Source of the DNA: Conexibacter sp. DBS9H8
GTDB lineage: Bacteria > Actinomycetota > Thermoleophilia > Solirubrobacterales > Solirubrobacteraceae
Length of the DNA stretch: 64,000 nucleotides
Reading direction: 5' to 3'
NCBI RefSeq assembly: GCF_023330685.1
Contig: NZ_CP097128.1
Location: 2,852,001 to 2,916,000 of the forward strand
In this document: positions 52,201 through 60,260 of the stretch, one piece after another
Layout of the letters: each line of letters opens with the position of its first letter
Numbering within the stretch: position 1 is the first letter of the stretch
Program-made: the position numbers and the translations under genes
Notes under the pieces: model-generated
What the model was told of the DNA's origin: nothing
Database searches by the model: none
The model's input: the letters and a program-made list of their open reading frames with translations, nothing else

Positions 52201-53776
52201 CCCGGATCGGGTCGATCGGCGGGTTCGTCACCTGCGCGAACAGCTGCTTGAAGTAGGCGAACAGCGGCGGCTGACGGTCCGACATCACCGGCAGGGCGGC
52301 GTCGTTGCCCATCGACACGACCGGCTCCTCCCCGCGCGCGGCCATCGCCGCGACGACGAGCTTGAGGTCCTCCTGGGAGTAGCCGAAGGCGAGCTGCTTG
52401 GAGCGCAGCGGCTCGATCCGCGGCGCCCGCGGATCGCGGTCGGGAAGGTCGTTGATGTGAATCGACGACTCGGCGTACCAGCGCCCGTAGGGCCGGCGGG
52501 AGGCGACGCGGCGCTTGACCGTTTCGTCGTCGACGATCTCGCCGGCCTCGAGGTCGAGCAGGAACATCCGGCCGGGGGCGAGACGGCCCTTGCGCTGGAT
52601 GTGCTCGGGGGCGATCGTCAGCACGCCGGCCTCGGAGGCGAGGACGACGTACCCCTCGGTGTCCTGCACCCAGCGGCCCGGGCGCAGGCCGTTGCGGTCC
52701 AGCAGCGCCCCGATCGTCGTGCCGTCGGTGAAGCAGAGGGCCGCCGGCCCGTCCCAGGGCTCCATCAGGCAGGAGTGGTAGTCATAGAACCCCTTGACGT
52801 CGGGGTCGATGTCCCGGCGGGTGCGGTAGGCCTCGGGGACCATCATCATCATCGCCTGCTCGATCGGCCGGCCGGCGAGGACGAGCAGCTCGAGCACGTT
52901 GTCGAACACCGCCGAGTCCGACCCCTGGGCCTGGACGACCGGGAGCGCCTTGGCCAGATCGGCCCCGAACAGCTCGGAGGCGAGCTGGGACTCCCGGGCG
53001 CGCATCCAGTTGACGTTGCCCCGCAGCGTGTTGATCTCGCCGTTGTGGGCCAGCATCCGGAACGGGTGGGCGAGCTCCCAGGAGGGGAAGGTGTTGGTCG
53101 AGAAGCGCGAGTGCACGAGCGCGAGCCGGCTCGTTACCCGCGGGTCCCGCAGGTCCGGGTAGTACTTGGGCAGCTGCGGGGCCATCAGCATGCCCTTGTA
53201 GACGATCGTTCGCGAGGACAGAGAGGGGATCTGGATCTCCCCGACGCTCTCCTTCTCGATCCGCCGCCGAATCACGTACAGGACCCGTTCGAAGGCGTTC
53301 TGGTCATCGACGCCGGCGGCCGCGCCGATCAGCAGCTGGCGGATGCGGGGGGCCGAAGCGCGGGCGATCTCCCCGACGTGCTGGTCGTTGACGGGCACGT
53401 CCCGCCAGAACAGGAGCTGCTGTCCCTCCTGGACGACGACCTGCTCGATCAGCGACTCGGCGGCGAGCCGACGCTCCGGGTCAACGGGCAGGAACAGCAT
53501 CGCGACCCCGTAGCGGCCCGGTTCGGGCAGCTCGACACCGAAGGCGACCCCACGGAAGAAGGCGTCGGGGATCTGCATGAGCACGCCGGCCCCGTCCCCG
53601 GTGTTCGGGTCCGCGCCGGTCGCCCCGCGGTGCTCGAGGTTGCGCAGGGCGTCAAGCGCCTTCTCGACGACCGCGTGGGTCGCCTCGCCCCACAGCTTCG
53701 CGACGAGCGCGACACCGCAGGCATCGTGTTCTTGGTTGGGGTCGTAGAGGCCGCTGGCCCCCTGCCTCTGCGTCAT
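49280..53776 (-). CDS. gltB: Glutamate synthase large subunit
   Basis: 1498 residues from the ATG at 53776. A short 19-residue propeptide precedes the nucleophile Cys20 in EHDACGVAL. The glutaminase domain has [18 protein letters not shown], the central domain is followed by the FMN/synthase barrel with [15 protein letters not shown] and the 3Fe-4S cluster cysteines in [18 protein letters not shown], and the C-terminal beta-helix has [22 protein letters not shown]. It converts 2-oxoglutarate and glutamine to two glutamates. The longer open frame upstream is Arg-rich and runs into ku, so it is rejected. Confidence 0.97.
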   Translation of the reverse strand: MTQRQGASGLYDPNQEHDACGVALVAKLWGEATHAVVEKALDALRNLEHRGATGADPNTGDGAGVLMQIPDAFFRGVAFGVELPEPGRYGVAMLFLPVDPERRLAAESLIEQVVVQEGQQLLFWRDVPVNDQHVGEIARASAPRIRQLLIGAAAGVDDQNAFERVLYVIRRRIEKESVGEIQIPSLSSRTIVYKGMLMAPQLPKYYPDLRDPRVTSRLALVHSRFSTNTFPSWELAHPFRMLAHNGEINTLRGNVNWMRARESQLASELFGADLAKALPVVQAQGSDSAVFDNVLELLVLAGRPIEQAMMMMVPEAYRTRRDIDPDVKGFYDYHSCLMEPWDGPAALCFTDGTTIGALLDRNGLRPGRWVQDTEGYVVLASEAGVLTIAPEHIQRKGRLAPGRMFLLDLEAGEIVDDETVKRRVASRRPYGRWYAESSIHINDLPDRDPRAPRIEPLRSKQLAFGYSQEDLKLVVAAMAARGEEPVVSMGNDAALPVMSDRQPPLFAYFKQLFAQVTNPPIDPIRENVVMSLEVAVGPELNILEETPAHAHQLVLDQPILRNHELEKLRQCSHEVFVPATLDITWPIEQGPDGMASRLEALCEEAGRYVENGATILILSDRNLGPERVAMPSLLAVGAVHQHLVRAGTRLRCGLVIESGEPRQIHDMATLIGFGASAINPYVMFESLDELADRSLLPADLDRETAERGIVKAIGKGLLKTMAKMGISTIQSYCGAQIFEAVGLDAELIHRHFTGTASRIGGIGLSELSTEAMERHFRAYPRTERDLLPVGGVLQWRRDGERHIWNPETIAKLQHAVRGHGGHHWDSYADYAREVNERAARSSSLRGLMRLRFAPEPLDLDEVEPATEIVKRFTTGAMSLGALSREAHETLAVAMNRLGGRSNTGEGGEDPVRFSDERRSAIKQIASGRFGVTVHYLVNADQLQIKMAQGAKPGEGGQLPGQKVDDYIATLRHSTRGVGLISPPPHHDIYSIEDLKQLIYDLRAANPTASVSVKLVSEVGVGTVAAGVVKANADHLTISGGDGGTGASPQSSIHGAGVPWEIGLAETQQTLLLNDLRSRVTVEVDGQMKTGRDVIVGALLGADAFGFSTAPLIAMGCIMMRVCHLNTCPVGVATQDPLLRARFAGTPDHVVTFLMNVAEETRTLMARLGVRRIEELIGRAHRYLEMDAAVDHWKAEKVDLSLVLAAAEVPAGTALHRTRGAEPILEGALDWDLIAAAAPALERAEPVRLGPLPIRNVNRAVGGILSGEIARRHGAAGLPEGTIDITLTGSAGQSFGAWLAPGVSLTLHGETNDYAGKGLSGGIVVVRPPDGARFHAEENQIVGNTVLYGATAGRAFFRGLAGERFGVRNSGAHAVVEGVGDHGCEYMTGGRVVILGPTGRNFAAGMSGGIAYVYDIDRRFSGRANLELVELEAVAAEDPDAEALRALITEHAQRTGSLVARNVLAQWDRARERFVRVMPRDYKAALAAVADRDVTEAAA

Positions 53777-53789
53777 GCGATCAGGTGCC

Positions 53790-53801
53790 CTCTCTAGAGA
53801 G
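53790..53801. promoter_or_regulatory. Palindrome in the gltB leader
   Basis: CTCTCTAGAGAG, a perfect 12-base palindrome 14 bases before the gltB ATG and just downstream of the expected transcription start. Candidate operator for a nitrogen regulator, by position only. Confidence 0.35.
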
Positions 53802-53811
53802 TGAACGCCTG

Positions 53812-53817
53812 AGAATA
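53812..53817 (-). promoter_or_regulatory. -10 element candidate for gltBD
   Basis: TATTCT on the minus strand 35 bases before the gltB ATG. No clear -35 box. Confidence 0.35.
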
Positions 53818-53864
53818 TCGGTTCGCGCCACGGTCGTTTATGCCGGAGCGCCGAGACGGGGCGC

Positions 53865-54782
53865 TCAGGAACCGCGCTTGCGCGCCGGGGCCCGGACCGC
53901 GGGCGTCGGGGCGGCCGGCGTCGACTTCTTCGCCCTCGGCTTCGGCTTCGCCGGGCGTGGGCGGCCCGTTCCCGGCCTGCCGGGGCCGGGAACGGCATCG
54001 GCGCCGTCGCGGACTGCGGCGAGTGAGGCCTCGAGCGCGGCCATCAGGTCCGGGACGGCGGCGGCCGGCGCGGGGGCGGGGGCGGGGGCGACCGTCTCCC
54101 CGTTGGCCTTCTGCTCGATCAGGGCGAGGACCCGCTGGCGGTACTCGTCGTGGTAGTCGCCGGGGTCAAAGGGCCCGCTCTGCATCTCGATCAGCGCGCG
54201 GGCCATCTCGAGCTCCTTCGGGCTCGCCGGCTCCCCGGCGGCGTCGAACCCGTCGAGGCCGTCGGGCGCATTGACCTCATCCCCCCACAGCATCGTCGTG
54301 AGGGTGAGCACCTCCCCGACCGGCCGCAGGGCGCACAGCTGCTGGCGGGAACGCAGGACGACCCGGCCGACGGCGACCTTCCCCTCGGCTGCGAGCGCCT
54401 CGGTCAGCAGGTGGTAGGGCCGCGCCCCGCCGGGGGCGGGGGCGAGGTAATAGCTGGCGTCGTAGTAGATCGGGTCGATCTCGGCGAGGTCGACGAACGC
54501 CTCCACGTCGATCGTGTGAGTCGCCTTCGGGTCGAGCGCGTCGAGCTCCTCGGGCTCGATCGTCACCCACCGGTCCGGGCCGATCTCATACCCCTTGACG
54601 ATGTCCTCGTAGGCGACCTCCTCCCCGGTCGAGGCGTCGACGCGCTTCTGTTTGATCCGGGCTCCGGTGCGGGCGTTGAGCTGGTTGAAGCGAACCGTCT
54701 TGGGACTCGTGGCCGCATACAGCTTCACCGGCACGTTGACGAGGCCGAAGGAGATCGCGCCGCTCCAGATCGCTCGGGGCAT
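53865..54782 (-). CDS. ku: Bacterial Ku, DNA end-binding protein
   Basis: 305 residues. Core Ku domain: [56 protein letters not shown] and a central beta-barrel segment that ends near residue 210 with [22 protein letters not shown]. The last 90 residues are Ala/Pro linker and a Lys/Arg-rich tail, as in the extended Ku forms that bind DNA and recruit LigD. No ligD is within the window. AGAAGG precedes the ATG. Confidence 0.96.
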   Translation of the reverse strand: MPRAIWSGAISFGLVNVPVKLYAATSPKTVRFNQLNARTGARIKQKRVDASTGEEVAYEDIVKGYEIGPDRWVTIEPEELDALDPKATHTIDVEAFVDLAEIDPIYYDASYYLAPAPGGARPYHLLTEALAAEGKVAVGRVVLRSRQQLCALRPVGEVLTLTTMLWGDEVNAPDGLDGFDAAGEPASPKELEMARALIEMQSGPFDPGDYHDEYRQRVLALIEQKANGETVAPAPAPAPAAAVPDLMAALEASLAAVRDGADAVPGPGRPGTGRPRPAKPKPRAKKSTPAAPTPAVRAPARKRGS

Positions 54783-54914
54783 GCCCTTCTTCTACCCCGC
54801 CGAGGGGGTCCGCGCAACCCGCGCACGGGTTTCTGCCCGCGCCTCAGGGCCTCAGCGGTCGACGACGCGACGATCTTGGATGATTCCAGCGGTAACACCG
54901 GGGATACTCGTGTG

Positions 54915-55076
54915 ATGGCGAAGGTGATGATCTCCCTCCCCGATGACCTCCTCGCCCGCGTCGACGCGCAAGCGAGCGCACGTGGGAGCACCCGGAGCGC
55001 GACGATCCGCGAACTGGCCGACCACAGTGATCTTTCTCGACGCAAGCGTGCTGCTCACTGCCGAGGATGTCGATGA
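54915..55076 (+). CDS. Ribbon-helix-helix antitoxin, apparently truncated
   Basis: 53 residues. MAKVMISLPDDLLARVDAQASARGSTRSATIRELADH is a clean RHH (CopG/VapB-type) DNA-binding domain. After it, where a toxin-binding tail of 25-40 residues would be expected, the frame runs 50 bases into the toxin gene and gives only a basic non-homologous end. It looks as though the segment encoding the tail has been deleted. G+C is slightly lower than the surroundings. Confidence 0.65.
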   Translation: MAKVMISLPDDLLARVDAQASARGSTRSATIRELADHSDLSRRKRAAHCRGCR

Positions 55077-55428
55077 TCACGAGCACCACGCCTCCCTGGC
55101 GCTGCTGCGATCCGGCGCTGTCGCGACGCTCGAACTCGCGCTGTACGAGACGACGAATGTCGCCATCATGCGCTGGAAGGATTCCGATGCAGCGGCGCGG
55201 CTGGCGAAGCGCCTATGGATGATCGCGGAACTGGGCACTCTGGTGCCGGTTGATGCCGGGCTGGGTGATGATGTTGCGCGGCTCGCCACCGAACACGCGC
55301 TCAGCGCGTACAACGCGGGCTACGTGGCCGCTGCCCGTAAGCTCGGCGTGACGCTGGCGAGCTGCGACCGATGCGACCTTGTTCGACCTGGGCTGGCGCA
55401 GCTGCCCTCGACGCTGATCGCCGCTTGA
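55027..55428 (+). CDS. PIN-domain toxin-like protein (VapC family), probably inactive
   Basis: 133 residues from a GTG inside the antitoxin gene. VapC-type PIN fold: D5 in FLDASVLL, E41 in LYETTNV, the helix LSAYNAGYVAAARKLGVTLASCD with D114. The third acidic residue, Asp in the usual SAYDA, is Asn96 here. Four acidic residues normally hold the metal for RNA cleavage, so activity is doubtful. Together with the shortened antitoxin this suggests a decaying toxin-antitoxin pair. Confidence 0.8.
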   Translation: MIFLDASVLLTAEDVDDHEHHASLALLRSGAVATLELALYETTNVAIMRWKDSDAAARLAKRLWMIAELGTLVPVDAGLGDDVARLATEHALSAYNAGYVAAARKLGVTLASCDRCDLVRPGLAQLPSTLIAA

Positions 55429-55516
55429 CACGAGTGCCCGCCAAAACCACAGAGCTCACGTCTCCCCACACACCCCAGGCACGATTGACAGTCATGTCGC
55501 GCTGGTTCGGATCGTT

Positions 55517-56041
55517 TCAGGCGACGTCCCGGACGAGTTCGATCGTGACGTCGAGGTGGGCCTCGCCTTGGATCATCGCGATCTTGCTCCAACCGACGCC
55601 GGCCTGGGTGCGGTCGACGCTGACCTTCGTGTGAAGCCGCAGGCGGTCGGCACTGGGGTCCGTCGCGATGACCGGCGCCTTGAGCGGCAGTTCGTTGTCG
55701 CGGATCTGTAGCGTACCGTTGAAGGTCAGGGTGCCATCGGGGCCCGGGGAGATGTCTGCCGGGGTAAAGCGCACGACCGGTGAGTTGACGGCGTCGAAGA
55801 AGTCAGCGGAGCGCAGGTGCTCGTCACGTTTCCTGTTCTTGGTGTCGAGACTCGCGGCGTGGATGCGCAGCTCTCCATGTGTGCCGGCAGCGCTGACGGT
55901 GAGTTCACCCTCAAGGGTCGCAAACGTCCCGTTCACACCGACCAGGCCGAACATTCCGCGGGCGTTGAAGTTGGCTTGGGAGGCGCCCGCGTCCACGTGC
56001 CAGGTGCCGGTGGGAATGGCGGTGAGGGTTGTGCTGGTCAT
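55517..56041 (-). CDS. YceI-family lipid-binding-like protein
   Basis: 174 residues from the ATG at 56041: GTWHVDAGASQANFNARGMFGLVGVNGTF, ELRIHAASLDTKNRKRDEHLRSADFFDA and LQIRDNELPLKAPVIA. Lipocalin-like barrel thought to bind isoprenoid or amphiphilic ligands. No signal peptide, so it belongs to the cytoplasmic actinobacterial subgroup. Upstream lie a 9-bp tandem repeat and the divergent cyclase gene. Confidence 0.92.
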   Translation of the reverse strand: MTSTTLTAIPTGTWHVDAGASQANFNARGMFGLVGVNGTFATLEGELTVSAAGTHGELRIHAASLDTKNRKRDEHLRSADFFDAVNSPVVRFTPADISPGPDGTLTFNGTLQIRDNELPLKAPVIATDPSADRLRLHTKVSVDRTQAGVGWSKIAMIQGEAHLDVTIELVRDVA

Positions 56042-56114
56042 GTGGTCTCCTACTGGACCGACGTCCCTCGGACTCGAGATGGTTCCTTGCGCGGTCTGCG
56101 GCCAGGACTTTACG

Positions 56115-56168
56115 CTCGGCCGTCTCGGCCGTCTCGGCCGTCTCGGCCGTCTCGGCCGCCTCGGCCGC
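56115..56168. repeat. 9-bp tandem repeat in the YceI / cyclase intergenic region
   Basis: Six head-to-tail units: CTCGGCCGT four times, then CTCGGCCGC twice, with no spacing. It lies within the 275-base gap between two divergent genes, 73 bases before the YceI start. The rest of the gap shows no gene. Confidence 0.9.
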
Positions 56169-56316
56169 CTCCGTGCTGCCCCCCGTGATCTCAGACGTCG
56201 GCGCCTGTGCGCGCACCCGGATCCGCGGGCGGAGATGGTAGGGTCGCGCTGAGGATCGTGTTCACCTTCGCCGACGACGGCAGCATCTGCCCCGGAACCC
56301 ACGGCAGTCTGAGTCT

Positions 56317-57966
56317 GTGAGCGCGGCGGGCAAGCCGTCCCGGGGGCACGGAACCGCACCCGCCACCGGCAGGGCGCGGTGGGGGCCGGCCGTCGCAGCG
56401 CTGCGCGGCGCGGTCGCTGAGCTCTCCCGCCCCGGAGAGAGCGACCTCTCCCCCCGACGCCTGCGCACGCTGACGACGGCGGGGTTGTCGGCGGTGCTGA
56501 TCGGCACCAACCTGATCGGCTCGGTGATCGTCCTCGCCCTCCTCGCCCTCCGGCTGATCCCGCTCCCCACCCTCGCCCATCTCGGCCGCGTCCGGCTCGA
56601 CAACGGCGTGCTCGCCGCCGCCTACGTGCTCGTCGCCCTCCCGGCCGGCTGGACGCTCGGGCACCGGACCGTGTGGTCGGCCGCGGACTGGCTCCTCGCC
56701 GAGCGGCCTCCGACGCCGGCGCAGACGCGGGCGCTGCTGTCGGCTCCCCGGCGCCTGTTCGGGATCCAGATCCTCCTCTGGCTGATCGCCGCAGCCCTGT
56801 TCAGCCTGTTCAACGCCCACTTCTCCGGTCGGCTCGAGGTCCGGGTCGCGATCGTCGTCTCCCTCACCGGCTTCGTCACCGCCGCCTGCGCATATCTCGC
56901 GACCGAGCGGCTGCTACGCAGCCTCACCGCCCGTGCCCTCGCCCACGGGATCCCGGACGGCCTGCACACCCCCGGCTCGGTGACCCGGACCCTGCTCGCC
57001 TGGGGCCTCGGCAGCGTCGTCCCAGTCGGCGGGCTCACGTCGATCGGCATCCTCGCCCTCAGCAACGACGGGACGACGAACCGGGTCAGCCTCGGCGTCT
57101 CGATCATCGTCCTCTCGGGCACCGGCATCGTCGTCGGCCTGATCGCCGTGCTGCTCGCCGCCCGTACGACGGCCGAGCCGATCAGCTCGGTCTCCCGCGC
57201 CCTCGCCCGGGTCCGCCGCGGCGACTTCAGCGCGCGGGTACCCGTCTATGACGCCTCCGAGATCGGCCAGCTCCAGGTTGGCTTCAACACGATGGCGGCC
57301 GGGCTCGCCGAGCGCGAGCGGATCCGGGCGCTGTTTGGCACCTACGTCGACCCGGACGTCGCCGCCCGGATCCTCAGCGCGGGCACGCGCCTGTCCGGCG
57401 AGACCGTCGAGGTCACCTGCCTGTTCCTGGACATCCGCGGGTTCACCGGATTTGCCGAGCGCACCGCGGCGGAGACGGTGGTGGCGACGCTCAACGCCCT
57501 GTTCGACCTCGCCGTCCCGATCATCCACCGCCACGGCGGCCGGATCGACACATTCATCGGGGACGGGCTGCTCGCGGTCTTCGGTGCCCCTCGCCGGCTG
57601 CCCGATCACGCCGATCGCGGTCTCCTCGCCGCCCGGGAGATCGCCGCGGCCGTCGCCGAGGACGGCCGGCTCGGCCTGTCGGTCGGACTCGGGCTCAACT
57701 CGGGCCCGGTCGTCGCCGGCAACGTCGGTGGTGGCGGCCGGTATGAGTTCAGCGTCATCGGCGACACCGTCAACGTCGCCGCCCGGGTCGAGGCGGCGAC
57801 CCGTCAGACCGGGGACACGCTGCTCGTCTCCGAGCACACCCGTGCCCACCTCCGCGTGCCGGCCGAGCTGGTGCAGCGGCCCGGGGTCGTCCTCAAAGGC
57901 AAGGACGACCCGGTGCGCGTGTTCGGCTTGGGACCGGCGCCGGCGTCTCACACACCGGCGCCCTGA
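56317..57966 (+). CDS. Membrane-bound class III adenylate/guanylate cyclase-like protein with HAMP
   Basis: 549 residues: six hydrophobic helices (about 53-82, 97-113, 150-168, 176-195, 228-250, 260-283), a HAMP domain (about 283-337) and a class III cyclase domain (about 364-530). Metal Asp residues are D372 in FLDIRGF and D416 in FIGDGLLAVFG. The transition-state Asn and Arg are in NVAARVEAA. The Lys that selects ATP, expected just before FIGD (IDKFIGD), is Thr412 here. GTG start. A cNMP product is likely but the base specificity is doubtful. Confidence 0.9.
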   Translation: MSAAGKPSRGHGTAPATGRARWGPAVAALRGAVAELSRPGESDLSPRRLRTLTTAGLSAVLIGTNLIGSVIVLALLALRLIPLPTLAHLGRVRLDNGVLAAAYVLVALPAGWTLGHRTVWSAADWLLAERPPTPAQTRALLSAPRRLFGIQILLWLIAAALFSLFNAHFSGRLEVRVAIVVSLTGFVTAACAYLATERLLRSLTARALAHGIPDGLHTPGSVTRTLLAWGLGSVVPVGGLTSIGILALSNDGTTNRVSLGVSIIVLSGTGIVVGLIAVLLAARTTAEPISSVSRALARVRRGDFSARVPVYDASEIGQLQVGFNTMAAGLAERERIRALFGTYVDPDVAARILSAGTRLSGETVEVTCLFLDIRGFTGFAERTAAETVVATLNALFDLAVPIIHRHGGRIDTFIGDGLLAVFGAPRRLPDHADRGLLAAREIAAAVAEDGRLGLSVGLGLNSGPVVAGNVGGGGRYEFSVIGDTVNVAARVEAATRQTGDTLLVSEHTRAHLRVPAELVQRPGVVLKGKDDPVRVFGLGPAPASHTPAP

Positions 57967-57989
57967 GCCGTTGCCTGTCGGACACGCCC

Positions 57990-58511
57990 GTGGTACTCCC
58001 GCCCTTCCAGACCCTGATCGACTCACACGCGCATGACATCCATCGCTTCCTCGTCAGCCGAGTCGGGGCGCTCGACGCCGACGACTGCTATCAGGAGACG
58101 TGGGTGGCCGCCCTCGGTGCCTATCCGCGCCTGCGCAGCGACGCGAACCTGCGCGGGTGGCTGTTCACGATCGCCCACCACAAGGCCATCGACACGCTTC
58201 GGGCCCGGGCGCGCGCCCCGCTCGCCGTCGGCGCCGAACCGCCCGACCACGCGGAGACCGCCGGCGCGGGGGACCCGTCCGGCCCCGCGCGGAGCTCCGG
58301 CGGCGTACCCGATCTCACGGCGGAACCGGAGCTGTGGGGCGCGGTCGCGGCCCTGCCGCCCAAGCAGCGCACCGCCGTCGCGCTGCGCTTCGTTCTCGAC
58401 GCCGACTACTCCCGGATCGCCGTGCTGATGGGGACCTCCACCGACGCCGCCCGGGCCAACGTCCACGCCGGGCTGAGGCGGCTTGGCCGGGTGGTCGACG
58501 ATGGCCGCTGA
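57990..58511 (+). CDS. ECF-type RNA polymerase sigma factor
   Basis: 173 residues. Region 2: FQTLIDSHAHDIHRFLVSRVG, DADDCYQETWVAALGAYPRL and NLRGWLFTIAHHKAIDTLR. A Pro/Gly linker follows, then region 4: WGAVAALPPKQRTAVALRFVLDADYSRIAVLMGTSTDAARANVHAGLRRL. No anti-sigma gene is adjacent. The GTG lies 23 bases after the cyclase gene, and the end overlaps ogt by 11 bases. Confidence 0.92.
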   Translation: MVLPPFQTLIDSHAHDIHRFLVSRVGALDADDCYQETWVAALGAYPRLRSDANLRGWLFTIAHHKAIDTLRARARAPLAVGAEPPDHAETAGAGDPSGPARSSGGVPDLTAEPELWGAVAALPPKQRTAVALRFVLDADYSRIAVLMGTSTDAARANVHAGLRRLGRVVDDGR

Positions 58512-59121
58512 GCCCGGCCGGCTGCCCGACCTCACCGCCGCCTTCCATGCGGCCGGACTGATCGACGTCGCCTACACGCGGGAGCCCTCGCCGCTGGGCG
58601 ACCTCCTGCTCGCGGCAGGGCCGACGGGTCTGTTGAGCGTCGCCTACACAGCGGACGGGATGGAGGAGGCACGCTGGCTGAGCGGGCTCGCCGCCGCCGT
58701 CTCCCCACGGGTTCTGCGGGCTCCCGCCCGACTTGACAGCGCCCGCCGGGAACTCGATGAGTATTTCACCGGCCGGCGTCAGCGCTTTGGCCTCCGTCTC
58801 GACCTGCGGCTGATCCGGACCGCGTTCGCCGCCGCGGTCCTCATGCGCACCGCCGCGGTGCCCTACGGCGCGACGGCGACCTACTCCGCCGTGGCGACGG
58901 CTGCCGGTCGCCCACGGGCTCAGCGGGCGGTCGGCAGCGCCCTTGGCGCCAACCCGCTCGTCATCGTCATCCCCTGCCACCGAATCGTCCCCGCGCACGG
59001 CGGCGTCGGGGGGTACGCGGGCGGCAGCGACACGAAGGCGCTTCTCCTCGCCCACGAGCGGAGATACGCTGAGAACGTGAGGGTCTGTGATGACAGCCCC
59101 GCCGAACGGGGTATCAGCTGA
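58501..59121 (+). CDS. ogt: O6-methylguanine-DNA methyltransferase
   Basis: 206 residues from the ATG at 58501. Removes O6-alkyl groups from guanine onto its own cysteine. Active site VIPCHRIVPAHGGVGGYAGG with the acceptor Cys and the Asn/His relay; DNA-binding helix is YSAVATAAGRPRAQRAVGSAL. The N-terminal domain begins DVAYTREPSPLGDLLLAAG. It overlaps the sigma factor gene by 11 bases, so expression is tied to it. Confidence 0.95.
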   Translation: MAAEPGRLPDLTAAFHAAGLIDVAYTREPSPLGDLLLAAGPTGLLSVAYTADGMEEARWLSGLAAAVSPRVLRAPARLDSARRELDEYFTGRRQRFGLRLDLRLIRTAFAAAVLMRTAAVPYGATATYSAVATAAGRPRAQRAVGSALGANPLVIVIPCHRIVPAHGGVGGYAGGSDTKALLLAHERRYAENVRVCDDSPAERGIS

Positions 59122-59125
59122 GGTC

Positions 59126-60202
59126 ATGGACCCGCTCGGCCCGCTCAAGCACTTTGACACCTACCAGCAGCGCCGTCGGGGGCTGGCGATCCCGCTCGCG
59201 GTGGTGAAGAAGTTCGCCGACGACTCGGCGGGCAATCTGGCCGCGCTTGTCGCCTACTACGCCTTCTTCTCCCTGTTTCCGCTGCTGCTCGTGTTCGTCA
59301 CGGTGCTCGGTTTCGTCCTCCAGGGCCACCCGCACGAGATCGCTCGGGTCGAGCATTCGGTGCTCGCGAACTTCCCGGCCTTCTCGACCTTGATCAAGCT
59401 GCGCTCGATCAAGGGGAGCCTGGTCGCCCTGATCGCCGGCCTCGTGACCTCCCTGTGGTCGGGGCTCAGGGTGACCGGCGCGGCCCAGACCGCCCTCGAC
59501 ACCGTCTGGGCGGTCCCGCGCAAGGACCGACCGAACTTCCTCCAGTCCAAGCTGAGGGGCCTGTTCCTGCTGCTCAGCCTCGGGCTGCTGTTCATCGTCG
59601 CGACGCTGCTGTCGGGCATCGTCACCGGCGGCTTCGGCTCCGTTCTCACGAAGGTGGCGGGGATCCTCATCTCCCTGATCGCCAACCTGGTGCTGTTCCT
59701 CGCCGCGTTCCGGTTCATGACCGCGCCGAGCGTGCCGACCCGGGACCTGCGCAGCGGAATCGTCCTCGCCGCACTGTTCTGGACGGTGCTGCAGGTCCTC
59801 GGCGGACTCTACGTCGGGCACGTCCTGCGCAGCCTCAGCGGCACCTACGCCTCGTTCGCGGTCGTCATCGCCCTGATCGTCTGGCTCCACCTCGGCGCCC
59901 AGCTCACCCTCTATGCGGCCGAGCTCAACACCGTGCTTGAGCGCCGTCTCTACCCGCGCAGCCTGTTCGGCCCCCCGGCCGGCCCCGCCGACCAGGAGAC
60001 GCTCGCCGCGATCGCCCGGACGGAGGAGCGCAACCCGATCGAGCACGTCGCCGTCTCCTTCAGCGGGCCGGATCCCGCTCGGGTGCCCACGAATCCCACG
60101 CCCGCGCCCGCAGATCCCGCTCCCGCGCCCACACCGGACCGCTCTGAGCCGCCGGGGCCGAACCCGGACGGGCGTCATGATGCCCTCCCCCGGCCCGGTT
60201 GA
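59126..60202 (+). CDS. YihY/BrkB-family membrane protein
   Basis: 358 residues from ATG 59126 (ATG 59090 would add 12). Six hydrophobic segments; the family pattern VKKFADDSAGNLAALVAYYAFFSLFPLLLV, SLWSGLRVTGAAQTALDTVW and SGTYASFAVVIALIVWLHLGAQLTLYAAELNTVL is all present. Once called ribonuclease BN, it is now regarded as a membrane protein of unclear role. The last 65 residues are Pro-rich and cytoplasmic. It begins four bases after the ogt stop. Confidence 0.92.
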   Translation: MDPLGPLKHFDTYQQRRRGLAIPLAVVKKFADDSAGNLAALVAYYAFFSLFPLLLVFVTVLGFVLQGHPHEIARVEHSVLANFPAFSTLIKLRSIKGSLVALIAGLVTSLWSGLRVTGAAQTALDTVWAVPRKDRPNFLQSKLRGLFLLLSLGLLFIVATLLSGIVTGGFGSVLTKVAGILISLIANLVLFLAAFRFMTAPSVPTRDLRSGIVLAALFWTVLQVLGGLYVGHVLRSLSGTYASFAVVIALIVWLHLGAQLTLYAAELNTVLERRLYPRSLFGPPAGPADQETLAAIARTEERNPIEHVAVSFSGPDPARVPTNPTPAPADPAPAPTPDRSEPPGPNPDGRHDALPRPG

Positions 60203-60260
60203 CTGGAGCGTGCGACTGGTACGGGTGGTTCACTGACGGGGTTCGCTCAGACAGAGAGGT

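Noticed and set aside
49961-53797. Long plus-strand open frames opposite gltB
   Set aside because: Same pattern: low-complexity antisense frames fully covered by a strongly conserved gene.
54150-55076. A 308-codon plus-strand protein ending with the antitoxin
   Set aside because: The first 250 codons are antisense to ku; only the last 53 residues from ATG 54915 form a real domain.
56115-56168. CRISPR array
   Set aside because: Nine-base units without spacers; a simple tandem repeat.
60199-60225. Promoter TTGACT ... TACGGG before the mau-like operon
   Set aside because: The -35 is good, but spacing is 15 bases and the -10 ends in G, so it is mentioned with the gene but not called as a feature.
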